From positions 721,535-785,534 of the forward strand of contig NOKP01000008.1 of assembly GCA_002682825.1 (NCBI GenBank): DNA of 64,000 nucleotides, in the 5' to 3' direction. Source of the DNA: Neonectria sp. B-13. Lineage: Eukaryota; Ascomycota; Sordariomycetes; Hypocreales; Nectriaceae. The notes under the pieces are model-generated. The model was not told the origin of the DNA. It saw nothing but the letters and a program-made list of their open reading frames with translations, and did not search any database. The translations under genes were made by a program, and so were the position numbers. Shown here one piece after another: positions 21,077-32,504 of this stretch (positions are counted from its first letter, which is position 1; the number at the start of each line of letters is the position of its first letter).

Positions 21077-21804
21077 GGCGAGGATGTTTGCAAAAGGAAC
21101 GTCTCAGGAAGTGATCGTGAACAGCGTCGAGGAAAAACACGTTGTGGAAGAGTCAAAGAAAGTCTGTTGTCTCGGCTGGCTGACATGACACATCTCGGCT
21201 CCCGAGCTTGAGGCTGGCAGTCAGTCAAGCGAGTCAAGCGACCCAAGCCAAGCCTCAGGGCCTCTGTCAACGGCTGACTTCCAGCCGGGGGAAAACGAAC
21301 GCCGAGGTTGATCTGACAACAGAGCCCGGAAATGACCCAGTACAGTAAAACCTAGAAGCATTCGCACGACTCGCGAGTCTGAGCTGAGCCCGAGTCTGTC
21401 GCCAATTGCCAGGATTGGATGCCTCGTAAATTGCATCACCGTTTGTGGCTGTGCAGCCAAGCTCCAGCCACCACGCGTCGCACGCATTCATTCACATTCA
21501 CCTTCACCCCGCCCGTCACACGCCACACGCCATGACATCACAGCAGCCGCAGCGCAAGCAAGGCCAAGATGGATGGATGGAATGATTCCTCATGCATGAG
21601 GAATCATGCATGAAGAAGGGTTGGAGACATAAAGGCCTCAATCCTGCTGGTTATTCCTGATTTGTCTCTTCGTTTTGTTTCCTATCACTGACTTCTTTCA
21701 TCTTATTTCCTACTTGATATCCGTCACATCGACAGCTCGAGCTTCCAAATACCCCACCTTCACCTTCACCCTTACAACCACAGCAACACCCAGCACATCT
21801 CTCA
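21077..21804. other. Divergent promoter region between FSH1 hydrolase and SYLF genes
   Basis: 728 bases. It holds the palindrome at 21582-21607 and, just before the SYLF start, a C/T-rich leader with ACCTTCACCTTCACC-like repeats. No gene is seen. Confidence 0.5.
21582..21607. promoter_or_regulatory. 26-bp perfect palindrome
   Basis: The half-site ATGATTCCTCATG is followed immediately by its exact reverse complement, with no spacer. It lies about 200 bases upstream of the SYLF gene. A second ATGCAT core follows within a few bases. It may be an operator for a dimeric regulator or a cruciform-prone site; no factor can be named. Confidence 0.6.
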
Positions 21805-23699
21805 ATGTCCAACTCTGAAAAGATCGTCTACAACCCGGAGGAGGGCCAGCAGCAGGGCCAGCAGCACGCCCAGCAACAGGGCGGACTGCTTCCTCAGGCT
21901 CCCATGCAGGGCGAATTCCCTCCTCCCCCGACCCAGCCACAGACGTCGACGTCGGAGAAGCAAGACTTCCCTCCTCCTCCTCCCGGCCCGCCCCCGCATC
22001 AGGAATACCAGCATCAGGAACAGCAGCAGTTTGCTCCTCCGCCGGCGTATCAACAGGGAGAATTCTCTGGCTCAACCTCTGAGAAGGCGCAGGTTCCTCC
22101 TCCCACTCAGCCCCAGCAGGGAGGGATCTTTGCCGCCGCGTCCGGGTCCGAGAAGCAACAAGCTCCTCCTCACCAGGCCGACTTTGCTACATCCACCTCC
22201 GAGTCGCATTTCCCTCCTCCTCCTCCAGGACCTCCTCCTTCGCAAGGCCAACATCCCGACCCTCTGAACGCCCACCCCGTCGTCCACGGTGAACGGTCGT
22301 CTGAGCAGGCCTATAACATCCCGCAGTACAACCCCGCGGCACCCGCGTTTGCTCCGCCCCCGATCAACGACCAGTCCGACTCGGCGCCTCCGCTAGCCAC
22401 CGTGCACGAGACGGCTCCAGCTCCAGCTCCAGCTCCGGTTCCAGCTGCGGTTGCAGCTTCGGTTCCAGCGGCAGCGGCTACGACGTCGACCGAGGAACAC
22501 CACAAGAAACATGGCTGGAGTGAGCGTTTCAGCAACCTTGGTATCAAGGCGGCTGCGCCCATCAACAGCCTGGCTCATAAGCTCGGCAGCCAGAGTTTCC
22601 TTCCCGAGACTCTGGACAAGGAGTGCGACAAGGCAGCCTCTATTTTGAGGACATTCTGCAGTAAGCCACCCACCACCTACTCTCACACCTGTGGCGGCTT
22701 CACACTTGCGATGGAAACTAACATGTCACAGAGAAAGGAGTGTATGCCGATCCCGGCTCCGGCCAGCCGCCCACGTCGACCGACCCCAAGGCCACCGCGA
22801 CCAATGACACCATCATCGACCCCACAAAGAACAAGCCCAAGAGTCGCGTCATTGTTACCATCCCGCCCAAGGTCATCGCCAAGGCGGTGGGCCTTGCCAT
22901 TTTCACCACGCTTCGCGCGGGCTTCAATGTGTCTGGCGCCACGGGCTCTGGTATCCTGATTGCGCGCCTTCCCGACGGCTCGTGGGGACCTCCCTCTGGC
23001 ATCCAGGTGCACTCGGTGGGTGGAGGTTTCTCGATGGGTCTGGACATCTACGACTGTGTGTGCGTCATCAACAGCCGGGAGGCGTTGGCGGCCTTTACCA
23101 ACACGCGCGTCGGCCTGGGTACCGACCTGGCAGTAGTCGCTGGACCGTACGGAGCTGGAGGTGCCGTCGAATTTGGCACGGCGATGGAGAACCGCGAGGG
23201 GAGAAAGACCAAGGAGGGCGCAGTGCCAGAGACTCCAGACGACAAGCAGACGCTGAAGCCCGAAGCAGGCACTCCCAGCAAGCGACGCAGCCTCAGCGCC
23301 AACAGCTTCAAGCCGGTCTTCTCATACGTCAAGTCGCGGGGATTCTACGCGGGGATTCAGATCGACGGCACGGTGGTGGTCGAGCGCAAGGACGCCAACG
23401 CAGCCTTCTACGGTGAGCGGGTGTCCGTAGAAAAGATCCTCAAGGGCGAGGTCCCAGCTCAAGGCCCTTCGGGGATGTGGCCTGCGGGGGGGCGGGTCCT
23501 GCTGGAGACCCTCAAGGGAGCCGAGGCCGGGGTCCTCTCAGTGAAGGACAAGGACGGGAAGGAGTCCGGGCCGCCGGTCCAAGTCCCGGTCGCGGCTGGA
23601 CAGAGCAGTACGGCTGCTGCGAGCGGGACGGAGCAACTCCCACCGTATGTGGACGATGGGATTGCGAGACCGGCAGTTGGGGACTACAAGTACCAGTAG
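21805..23699 (+). CDS. SYLF-domain (Ysc84/DUF500) protein with Pro/Gln-rich N-terminus
   Basis: Two exons, 21805-22660 and 22732-23699, sum to 1824 bases and give 607 residues. The first ~230 residues are Pro/Gln-rich with recurring S-x-SEK...PPPP blocks, then an Ala/Pro run, and may bind SH3 or profilin-type domains. The SYLF domain follows, recognised by LPETLDKECDKAASILRTF, VIVTIPPKVIAKAVGLAI, SGATGSGILIARLPDGSW and GGFSMGLDIYDCVCVIN, ending near residue 460. Yeast Ysc84/Lsb3 uses this domain to bind phosphoinositides and actin during endocytosis. Unlike Ysc84, no SH3 domain is found at the C-terminus, which is a Gly/Pro-rich linker. Membrane or actin association is inferred from the domain. 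Confidence 0.88.
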
Positions 23700-25737
23700 G
23701 AGGTCATGGATGATGGATGATGGACCAAGAGGGATTGATGACCGAGACGGACAACTTTACGCGTGATTTGAGAACAGACTGGATGAGAGGACGAGGGAGG
23801 GATCGCCAGAGAGAAGAGATAGCGAGAGATACCACCGTACGGACAAATTGAGTAATTCAGAACGTGCCGTTTCAGACCCCCGCATACAGTACGAGGTACG
23901 AATAACACTGCCTCTTTATTCGCAGACCAGTGCCCGTCCAGAGCGACAGGTGAGCTGAGAGGCGGTTTCGGGCCAGCAAACTTGTTACAGAACCCACGGG
24001 GTGGAGCCATGGAGTTGGTTGGGACATGGCCCGCGCCGGTCGGATGGTAAAAATATTATAGACTGCTTCTTAAGGTGTCTTTTTATAGCAGAACATCGAT
24101 AATTCCAAATGCCCCGATCAGGCCGCAGGTGTTGAAGAGGAACAGATCCGATGATGAAGCTACGCAGTTGATGTAAGTAGACAGAGCCCATCAGCCTGGG
24201 TTGGTTTTCCTTCAACCTTTGTAGGCGCTCCCAGAGGACCGTGCATTGCTTGGTACGTAACACCTTACAAAATACTACGTACATCACGACCAAGTCACGA
24301 GATGGAGATCAACCTGAGTGACATGGTGATGTGTTGTGACGTGTAGGGAGACGACTTGCACGGCCTGGCACATGCACTACAACGGAGGTAGACGCGCGGT
24401 TCAGAGGTTGAGAGGGCTCTTCAGCTGTGGAGAACGCCGCACGAACCATCGCCGTTGTTCCGCCAAGACATGTTTCTTTGAACAGAGGAATCTTAAGTTC
24501 ACGATTTAAAAAAAAACCGCCATGGGCTTCTTCTTCTTGTTGCTATTCCTCCCCATCGGCTCAAAGCTTGAATCGTGATGCTCCTGTATGCGATGAAACA
24601 AAACATGCGACGTTGTCCCTTGCGCGAAACCGGACGCTTGGCCGCCAGATACATTGCGCGGCCGGCGCCAAATCGGAAAAAGGCCTCCCTCCAATCGGGT
24701 TGTTTTTTCCTCGCCAGGGCCCCGTTCCGTCTCCTTTCTCTCCAAGCACTCCCGCTTTGATACATGCACAACGTCATGTACAATTGATCGACTTGCTGAT
24801 GCGACTGTGGTTTGCACGACGCAGCCTCTCATGGGCCTTGGATCTTCTCTCTCTTTCCTCGTTGGTTCCTGGTCTTCCCCTTTGTTGGATACGGGAAACT
24901 TGCCCCATGTATTCTTCTCCTCTCTTCCGCATGCCCTCGTTTCAGCCCGTGGCCGTTCCCGGCCTTTCCCTTGTCTCTCAGTTGACGGTCGACCGCGATA
25001 GCCACCGTTTGCCCGTCTCTAGTGGATGTCGAGGACTCGTCCTTCTCCACGCGTCGTTGGGCTCTCCGTCCAATCGCGAGGCCACAGCATGTCGTCGACT
25101 TCTTTCATCCCTCGCACGTCTGTTGCTTGTCCACCCCATTCCTCCATTCCCTGTCGCCTTCGCCCCTGCTTCCGATGCATTGGCCCGCCGCTGTCTGTCC
25201 GGCGACTCACTGCTCAGTCCCAGCGTGCCGGGATGCGGATTGGGGGTCTTTCGAGAAGCCGAAGCTTGACGCCGCCGTGACGTGACGTTCCCCATGTCGT
25301 ATCGTATTGTGTCCTGCCGTTCGCCGAACATACCATGCCATGCCAGACTTGAATGTCCTCTTCCCCTTGACTGCTTCTCTTGCTGCTTCTCTAGCTGCTT
25401 CTGCTTCTGCTTCTGCTCTCCTGTCTTCGCTGTTTCTTCTCCAGTCCACCTCGAATCACACTCGAGCCTGTTTCCTTTGTTTCAAAAACCCTTGCCTTGA
25501 ACACGGCCTGGAAGCCGAACTTTCTTCGATTCATTGCGGCGTTTCAGTACCATATATTTGTGTCTCTTGGCAAGCCTCGACCGAGCCTCACTGTCCAACC
25601 TCACTGCCGAGCCTCACTGATCCGAGGCTCTCCCTCCCTCTTCTCCTCCGTGTTCTTTCTCCCTGTCTGCTGGCAGACCAACCGGGCTCAGGGAACCTGT
25701 TCTTCTCGGCCAACTTGAAGCCATACGAACCGCCATC
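23700..25737. other. Intergenic region and long C/T-rich leader upstream of the glycosyltransferase
   Basis: About 2 kb. From roughly 24490 to 25730 the + strand is dominated by C and T (for example CTTCTGCTTCTGCTTCTG near 25405), which opens long spurious ORFs. I read this as promoter and 5' leader. No tRNA or conserved ORF is recognised. Confidence 0.5.
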
Positions 25738-27369
25738 ATGGGAGCCAGACTACACGTTCCCATCCGGGTCAACATGCGGAACCCTCTCAACAGGGCGATC
25801 GCCTCTGCCTGTGCTCTCCTCTTCTTCTGGGCTTTGATGCTTCGCCCCGAGACCACCCAGGTCGGCAATCGCATCATCAACGCCGCCACCACCCAGAAAC
25901 CCCAAAACATCGTCAACGATGACCCCCTGTCCCACAGCCCCTTCATGGACACCGATCTCGAGCCCGTCAGCACCCACAAGATGGACTGCAGTGTCGACGC
26001 CGCCCACCTGGCCGAGATCCGCAAGCGCTACGGCCTCTCGTACAAGGTCCAGTATCTCAAGCGCTACGTCCGCTTCAAACGCACCGAAGGCCTCGAGCGG
26101 GCCGGCCTCACTAAGGTCTCTGGATCCATGCTGCAAAACAAGTTCAAGACGGTTCAGATCGGCCGCGACTACGAAAAGGAACAGTGTGCTGAACCTCTCG
26201 AGCTCCCCGTCCCCAAGTCAGGCTTCCCAGCGACCGTCAATGCCACCGAATTCCTCTTCGGCGTGTCCACCACGTACGAGCGCTTCATGAACCCCGACAC
26301 TACTCCCATCGGCGAATGGATATTCTGGTTGACCGATAGCCACGGCCACACCAACGGCGCTCACTTGGTGCTGATGCTGCTCGATGCCACCGACCACGAG
26401 CTCCAGGAGGTCGCCAACATGCTGGGAGACGTCGGTATCAACGTCGACGTCTATCACTCCGACTCCTCCATGGAGATGGCCGTCCGATACTTGACCCTCG
26501 TCCCCACTCTGTACACCCACCGCGAAGCCGCCAGCAAGAAGTGGCTCGTCACCTGCGACGACGACACCTTCTTCCCTAGTATGCATGGCCTTATTAATAA
26601 GCTCAAGACGTACGATACCGAAATGCCCATGTACATTGGCACGCTGTCCGAGGATGCCGGTGCCGTCGACCGTCATGGGTCGCAGGCATTTGGCGGAGCG
26701 GGCGTCTTCCTCACCATGCCCATGGCCGAGATGATCACCGAGTCGTACGACGAGTGCAAGAGCCCGAAGAGCATCCGCGAAGCCAACTCAGGGTGGGGAG
26801 CCCAGGGCGACATCCTGCTACGCAACTGCATCTACAAGAACAGCGACACCCGCCTGACCAACCTCTGGGACCTGTGGCAGCTCGACTTCCTCGGCCACCC
26901 CAGCGGCTTCTACGAGTGGGGGATCAAGCCGTTGTCGCTGCATCACTATCGCGGCCGCGGCTGGCACCTTTCCCGGCCGGTTCAGATGTCCAAGATCGCC
27001 CACACCTGCGGCGAGGACTGCACCATGATCCGCTTCCAGACCGATGACAACTTCATCGTCTCGGGATACTCCGTCGCCCACTACCCGGAAGGCGTCAACT
27101 TCGACCACCGCCAAGTCGAGGCCACGCTCTGGGCTCCGGCTCCGAACCGCGGATGGAACCTCGACTACATGCTGGGCCCGCAGCGGCCGTCGCTGCTTCG
27201 GACGGGTCGCAAGATCGGCTGGGAGCTTCAGGAGTCTGACGTCAAGCAGGACGGCTCAGTGGTGCAGACATATGTCCGCCAAAAGAGCGACTGGAGGTGG
27301 ATCGGCAAGGACGAGCTGCCCATGAGCAACATTGACGGCATCATCGACCTAGTCTGGATTCCTTCTTAA
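25738..27369 (+). CDS. Type II membrane glycosyltransferase, Fringe/GT31-like
   Basis: A single exon of 543 residues. A short basic N-tail, then a hydrophobic segment at about 20-35 (AIASACALLFFWALML), gives the type II topology of a Golgi or ER enzyme. The catalytic core has WLVTCDDDTFFPS with a DxD-type metal and sugar-nucleotide site at 274-276, MYIGTLSED, AFGGAGVFLTMPMAEMI and GWGAQGDILLRNC, the order seen in Fringe-like beta-1,3-glycosyltransferases. The later LDFLGHPSGFYEWGIKPLSLHHYRG is typical of the fungal DUF604-related group. It probably adds a sugar to glycoproteins or glycolipids in the secretory pathway. Donor and acceptor cannot be told from sequence. A second methionine (residue 13) could also serve as the start without loss of the anchor. 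Confidence 0.87.
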   Translation: MGARLHVPIRVNMRNPLNRAIASACALLFFWALMLRPETTQVGNRIINAATTQKPQNIVNDDPLSHSPFMDTDLEPVSTHKMDCSVDAAHLAEIRKRYGLSYKVQYLKRYVRFKRTEGLERAGLTKVSGSMLQNKFKTVQIGRDYEKEQCAEPLELPVPKSGFPATVNATEFLFGVSTTYERFMNPDTTPIGEWIFWLTDSHGHTNGAHLVLMLLDATDHELQEVANMLGDVGINVDVYHSDSSMEMAVRYLTLVPTLYTHREAASKKWLVTCDDDTFFPSMHGLINKLKTYDTEMPMYIGTLSEDAGAVDRHGSQAFGGAGVFLTMPMAEMITESYDECKSPKSIREANSGWGAQGDILLRNCIYKNSDTRLTNLWDLWQLDFLGHPSGFYEWGIKPLSLHHYRGRGWHLSRPVQMSKIAHTCGEDCTMIRFQTDDNFIVSGYSVAHYPEGVNFDHRQVEATLWAPAPNRGWNLDYMLGPQRPSLLRTGRKIGWELQESDVKQDGSVVQTYVRQKSDWRWIGKDELPMSNIDGIIDLVWIPS

Positions 27370-27784
27370 GGGCGAAATTCTCAATTTTTTTTTGAATCAT
27401 TGGGTTGGAGTTAAGGCGTTGGTTGGGTGGATATGTTTCGGCGGAACGTCAGACTTGGTTGGCGTTACATCTTTAGAATGAAACCTCGTTTCCACACTGG
27501 ATTCAGAGGCTTGAACCAGACATTCGCTTGGCAATCCGAATCCGAATCCGAAGCTCAAAGCGGCTATATACATAGATTAATATGAAGTTAGGGAGATAGA
27601 CGCAACATGTTCAATTAAAGAGTGTCAACCTTCAAGTGCCCGTGCCACCGTAAAGTACCCCGCTTAGTCATCGCGCCACACTTGCCCCACCAACGTGGCG
27701 CCCTCCATGAAGTCATCGCCGCTCCTTCAGCCCACCAGAAGCTCTCACAGCTCTCAAAGCTTACGAGCTGGCGCGAACGCAGCC
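27370..27784. other. Intergenic, promoter of palA
   Basis: 415 bases between two genes on the + strand. A triplicated AATCCG word lies at about 27533-27550. Otherwise nothing distinctive. Confidence 0.45.
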
Positions 27785-30527
27785 ATGGCGACGTGAGTAT
27801 CTTTATTGGAACAGCTTCCCCGGCGATATATCTGACAGAAACCGAACCAGATCCAACAATATCCTCGCGCTGCCCTTCCGCAAGTCCACGCAGATCTCGC
27901 TTTCGTCGACAATTCGCCAGTACATAAACACCAAATATGACCAGCACCCGGACATGTTCAAGCAGGACCTCGAGGTCATCGACTCCCTGCGCCGCGATGC
28001 CGTCAATGTGCGGGAGCCGCATCCAAGCGGCATCAAGAAACTCCAGACCTACGCCGCTCAGCTCGTCTGGGTTGGGGGCAAGTTCCCTATTGATGTGAGT
28101 CTCCCGAGGACATCACGCGACTCGCAACCCACTCACAGATCCAGATTGGAGCCGACTTCTCCTGGTACCCGGCGCTTGGATACAACACCGAACGGCCGAT
28201 GGTGCGCAATAACCTCAAGTACGAGCTCATGAACATCCTCTACAACCTCGCCGCCCTCTACTCCCAACTCGCCCTCAACACGCCTCGCGGAAATACCGAC
28301 GGCCTCAAGGCTGCCGCGAACTACTTCTCCTTGGCCGCCGGTGTCCTGTCGCACATCAAGACCGCCGTGCTCCCCGAACTGCGCATGTCCGACCCACCCG
28401 ACGACATGGACAACGACACGCTCGAGTCGCTCATCCAGCTGCTGCTTGCCCAGAGCCAGGAGTGCTTCTGGCAAAAGGCCGTTATGGATGGCTACAAGGA
28501 CGCATCCATCGCCAAGCTGGCTGCTCGCGTTTCCGATCTTTACAACCTCGCCGGCGAGGCTGCCATGAAGAGCGAAGCCATCAGCAGCGCCTGGATCCAT
28601 CACATGAGCGCCAAGCACCACCACTTTGCCGCCGCCGCCCAGTATCGGGCCGCATGCGACTGTCTCGAGAAGCGAAAGTACGGCGAGGAGGTGGCCCGAC
28701 TCAAAGACGCCGTATCATGCGTGTCCGAGGGAATTAAGGAGGCCCGGAATGGATCTATCAGCAAGACGGTGGCCGATGACCTCGACGGACTGAAGCGCAA
28801 GGTTGAGGCGGATCTCAAGAGGGCGGAAAAGGACAATGATATGATCTATCTCAGTACGTGGGACTCTTGACTCTCATTGGCTCTGCTAACAACACACAGA
28901 TGCGGTCCCTCCCAAGTCAGATCTCAAGATCCTCGACAGAGCCAACTTGGCTGTGGCCAGAATCCCTCCCCAGATCGCTAACCCTTATGAGTACTTTGGC
29001 GACCGTGCAGAGTTCGGCCCAGCCCTGTTCTCGCGACTCGTGCCCTTCTCGGTGCATGTCGCAACTTCTATTTACGAGGAGCGGAGAGATCGCATGGTTA
29101 ACCAAAACATCATCCAGGAGCTCGAGAATCTCACAGACAAGATTCACGACCTGCTGACGTCACTCGGTCTACCCGGGTCACTGCAAGCCCTCGAGAAGCC
29201 TCTCGGTCTCCCCCCGAGCCTCGTGCAGCATGCCGAAGAGATTCGACAGGCCGATGCTATCGGCAGAGTGCAAAAGAGCATGGCAGACATTGACAAGCTG
29301 CGGTCGGCAGACCTCGCCATCTTCGACGAAGGCAAGGCAGCGCTCGCTTCAGAGGAAGAAGAGGACCAGCGACTACGCATGCGTTTTGGCACAGAGCGGT
29401 GGGCTCGGCCAGAGAGTCGGCTCGATCCCGACGGTTCCAAGCTCTGGACGCATGCGTCAGAAATCGAGAGTTACTTTGCGAGCAGCATCAGCAGTGACTC
29501 TGTCGTCCGAGAAAAGTTTGCCGGTATTCAGGATCTGCTCCACATCCTATCCGGTACCGATCGAGGTTTGATGGACTACGTACCGTCCAGTCGCCGGATG
29601 GATATGCCGGAATCCCTCAAGCCCGTCATCGGTAGACTGCGAGGAGCCTACAACGATGTACTGCGTCTTGAGAGCCGGCGCCGAAAAAAGGTTGAAACCC
29701 TCCGGGAGAATGCGCGACGCGATGATATCAAGCCCGACATTCTGAAGGAGGCGGCCCGACTGGAGCGGACGTATCCGACAACGGCGCTGGTGCCGGCCCA
29801 TTTCGAAGACTTTTTCGAGAAGCGCCTTGACGAGCTGTACGAACCCGAGCTCGACACCATCGCCAAGGAGGCCCAGGACCAGGAGCGCATCCTGGCTGAC
29901 GTCCAGCGCATCAACCGGGAATTCGAATCACAGAAGCGGCAGATGGGCGATCGTGGCAACCGAGAGCGTGAGCAGGCTTTGCAGCGACTAGACAACGCAT
30001 ATTTTAAGTACAAGGAGATTGTCAACAACCTCGAGGTCGGCCGCAAGTTCTACAACGACCTGAACAAGATTGTCGGCCAGGGATTCCGAGACGTGGTGCG
30101 CGGCTGGGTTGCACAGCGTCGGATGGAGGCGAGGGCCCTGGAAGAGTAAGTCCCCTACTTTCTACGCCGCGAGCGCAACTTTAACTGACTGTACAGGGAA
30201 ATAAACATGCCGCCGCTATCGAGCCTTAGCATCTCCCACAAACCTACCAACACGCAGAGCCCAGCTCAAGACCCAATCCCTTACAACAGCCATCCCATTC
30301 CCCAACCGCAGCAGAGGGTACAGAGCCCCGCCGAAGCCAGCATCCAGTCGTGGGCCGGTGAGACGATGCAGCAGCCGCGGCCGGTGCAACCGCCGCAAAA
30401 CCCGATGGGCCAAATGTGGAACCCGGAGCTAGGCATCAAATTCGGGGGTCCACCCGGGCCGGGTTCGGGAGGCCAGGGACGTGCGCCCGGGACTTGGAAC
30501 CCCAACTCAGGGATTAAGTTCGGCTAA
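27785..30527 (+). CDS. palA: pH-response regulator PalA/Rim20 (BRO1-domain, ALIX homologue)
   Basis: Five exons, 27785-27792, 27851-28094, 28145-28853, 28900-30145 and 30197-30527, sum to 2538 bases and give 845 residues. The first coding exon has only eight bases. The protein begins MATSNNILALPFRKSTQ, followed by a BRO1 domain (to about 370; YELMNILYNLAALYSQLA is characteristic), a coiled V domain to about 710, and a Pro/Gln-rich tail. The tail ends with two copies of W-N-P-x-x-G-I-K-F-G. PalA binds YPxL motifs of the PacC/Rim101 factor and the ESCRT-III subunit Vps32, bringing PacC to its protease PalB on endosomes under alkaline conditions. At intron 2 a second acceptor six bases upstream (28138) would add two residues in frame. 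Confidence 0.95.
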
Positions 30528-30867
30528 CGAGGCGCTTGAGTATACGACCGGTGTCTATAAATTGTAACTTATACATTGAGAGGAGAGTTCCCTATTGGGC
30601 GCGTCTTCTCGGGGAGTTGTCGACTTGTTTAGGAAGTAAACTAGATCCTAGAGATGTTAATTCATTCCTACTCACATACAGTAATAACAGTATCGTAGTT
30701 TCAGGGTTGCTACATTTCGAAATTTAAAGGCAAATTATTCGTATCATTCTTAGGAATCAAATAAATAGGTATCTCAGAGCAATCTAGTGTACAGACAAAG
30801 GGAATAAACGTGGTAGCGAAAGAATCATCAACCCAGAGACCAGCCATCATCCCCAAAGAGCTGCTGT
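30528..30867. other. Convergent intergenic region
   Basis: 340 AT-rich bases between the tail-to-tail palA and flotillin genes, holding both 3' UTRs. Nothing else is seen. Confidence 0.5.
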
Positions 30868-32504
30868 TTACTTGGTACCGTTGACCTTGCCCTCCTGGCT
30901 CACAGCCTCCACGCCCGCGTTGAGGCGACCGAACTGCCACTCGGGCAGGGTGATGCCCGTCTGCTCGTTGATGGTAGACATCAGCGGAGGCAGCATCTGG
31001 TAGACGTTGCGCATGGTGTCGGCCGGGTCGCTGCCCTGGCCCTGGCCCTGGGCGCCCGTGTTCCACACGCTGACCTTGGGGGCCATGCCCTTGACGGCGG
31101 ACGCGTTGGCCTTGGCCAGCTCGACGTACGTGCCCTTCTCGATCATCATGTACTGCAGCAGGCCCGCGGGGCCGCCGAAGGCCTGCGAGAGCTTGCCGTA
31201 GGCGTCGGCCATGGCGCTGATACCCTCGGCCTCCTTCATCTTCTGCACGAGGTCGGCCTCGGCGCGCTGCTGGGCGGAGTAGTTCCAGGCCTCGGCGTCG
31301 TTGCGCGTCTTGTAGGCGCCGGCGTCGGTGTTCTTGGTCGTCTGCGCGAAGTTGGCCTCGGCTTCGGCTTCGGCGCTCACGCGGGTCTGGTACGCGGCGG
31401 CGTCGGCCTGGCGCTGGCTGGCCTCCTGCTTGGCGCGCGCGTCGGCCTCGACCTCGTACGCGGAGGCGTCGGCGGCCTGCTGCTTGCTCTCGCGGGCGAT
31501 GGTGGCCTTGACGACGTCGGTGGCACGCAGGCGCTCGATCTCGGCGCCGGCGCGCTTGAGCTCGACCTCGCGCTTGAGGTCCTCGTCCTTGGACTCGAGG
31601 GTGCGCTGGGCGGTGATCTTGGCGATGTTGACGTCGCGGGTGAGGCCGGTTCGCTGGGTGTCGAGGTGGGCCTCGGCCTGGGCGCGCTCGATGTCTCGCT
31701 CCGTCTTGGCGACGGCGGTCTCGGCGTTGATCTTGGCGATCTCACGCTCCTGCTCGCCCTTGCGCTGAGACTCGCCGACGTTGCCTTTAAGCTGGGCCTC
31801 GGCGACGTCGATACGGGCCTGGTTGGTGGCGCCCTCGTGGGCCTTGCGGGACAGCGACTCGAAGTAGTTGGAGTTGGGGGCGTCCTTGAGCTCCTTGACG
31901 TTGGAGTTCCAGATCTTGAGGCCGAACTGGTCGAGCTCGCCCTGGATGTTGCGGAAGATGCGCTTCTTGAAGACCTCGCGCTCGGTGAAGATCTCCTCCA
32001 TGGTCATGCTGGAGACGATGACACGCGTCTCACCCTCAATGATGCCCTTGACGATGTTGGCGACGTGCGTGCGCTGCTCAAGGCGGCGCTCGGACTTGCC
32101 GGAGTTGCTGTCGGAGGCGGCCAGGAGCATGGCGTACTTCATGAGGGCATCGCCACGGTCCTCGCGGTGGCCGATGGTCTCGACGTCCTCTTCATCCACG
32201 GGGTCTCGGGTGTTGGCCCCCCGTTGGTTGACGTCGGGGCCGACGGTGAAGACTACGGGGAGGGCAAACTGGAGCTTCTCAATGGTCATGGCCTGCAGGT
32301 CCATGGCATAGTCCTGAGGTTGGATGCTGTGGTGGCGTGTAAGTGGGTGTCATATCAGGTGATTGGGGAGAGTGGAAGGGCTTACCTGAAGCGGGTGCAT
32401 CTCTGGAGAGGCCAGACCCAGGCGGCCTTTGTGATTTTGACGGTCCGGACGCCCATGCCGGTGATGGCGAGGTACTCATCGGGGGCGGAGATTTTGTACG
32501 ACAT
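30868..32504 (-). CDS. floA: Flotillin-like SPFH/PHB domain protein
   Basis: Two exons, 32386-32504 and 30868-32326, sum to 1578 bases and give 525 residues. The start [18 protein letters not shown] and [23 protein letters not shown] are the classic flotillin N-terminus. The PHB/SPFH domain runs to about 190, including [20 protein letters not shown]. It is followed by a long Ala/Glu/Lys/Arg-rich coiled coil with many EA repeats (about 200-420), and a C-terminal segment with [33 protein letters not shown]. Fungal flotillin (FloA in Aspergillus) marks sterol-rich plasma-membrane domains and supports polar hyphal growth. Palmitoylation sites are not evident beyond Cys in QRCTRF. A very GC-rich minus strand makes a spurious plus-strand ORF of nearly 300 codons here. 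Confidence 0.94.

Noticed and set aside
24427..25269. 280-codon ORF upstream of the glycosyltransferase
   Set aside because: It lies in a C/T-rich leader; composition is biased to Ser, Leu, Pro and Arg, and nothing is recognisable.
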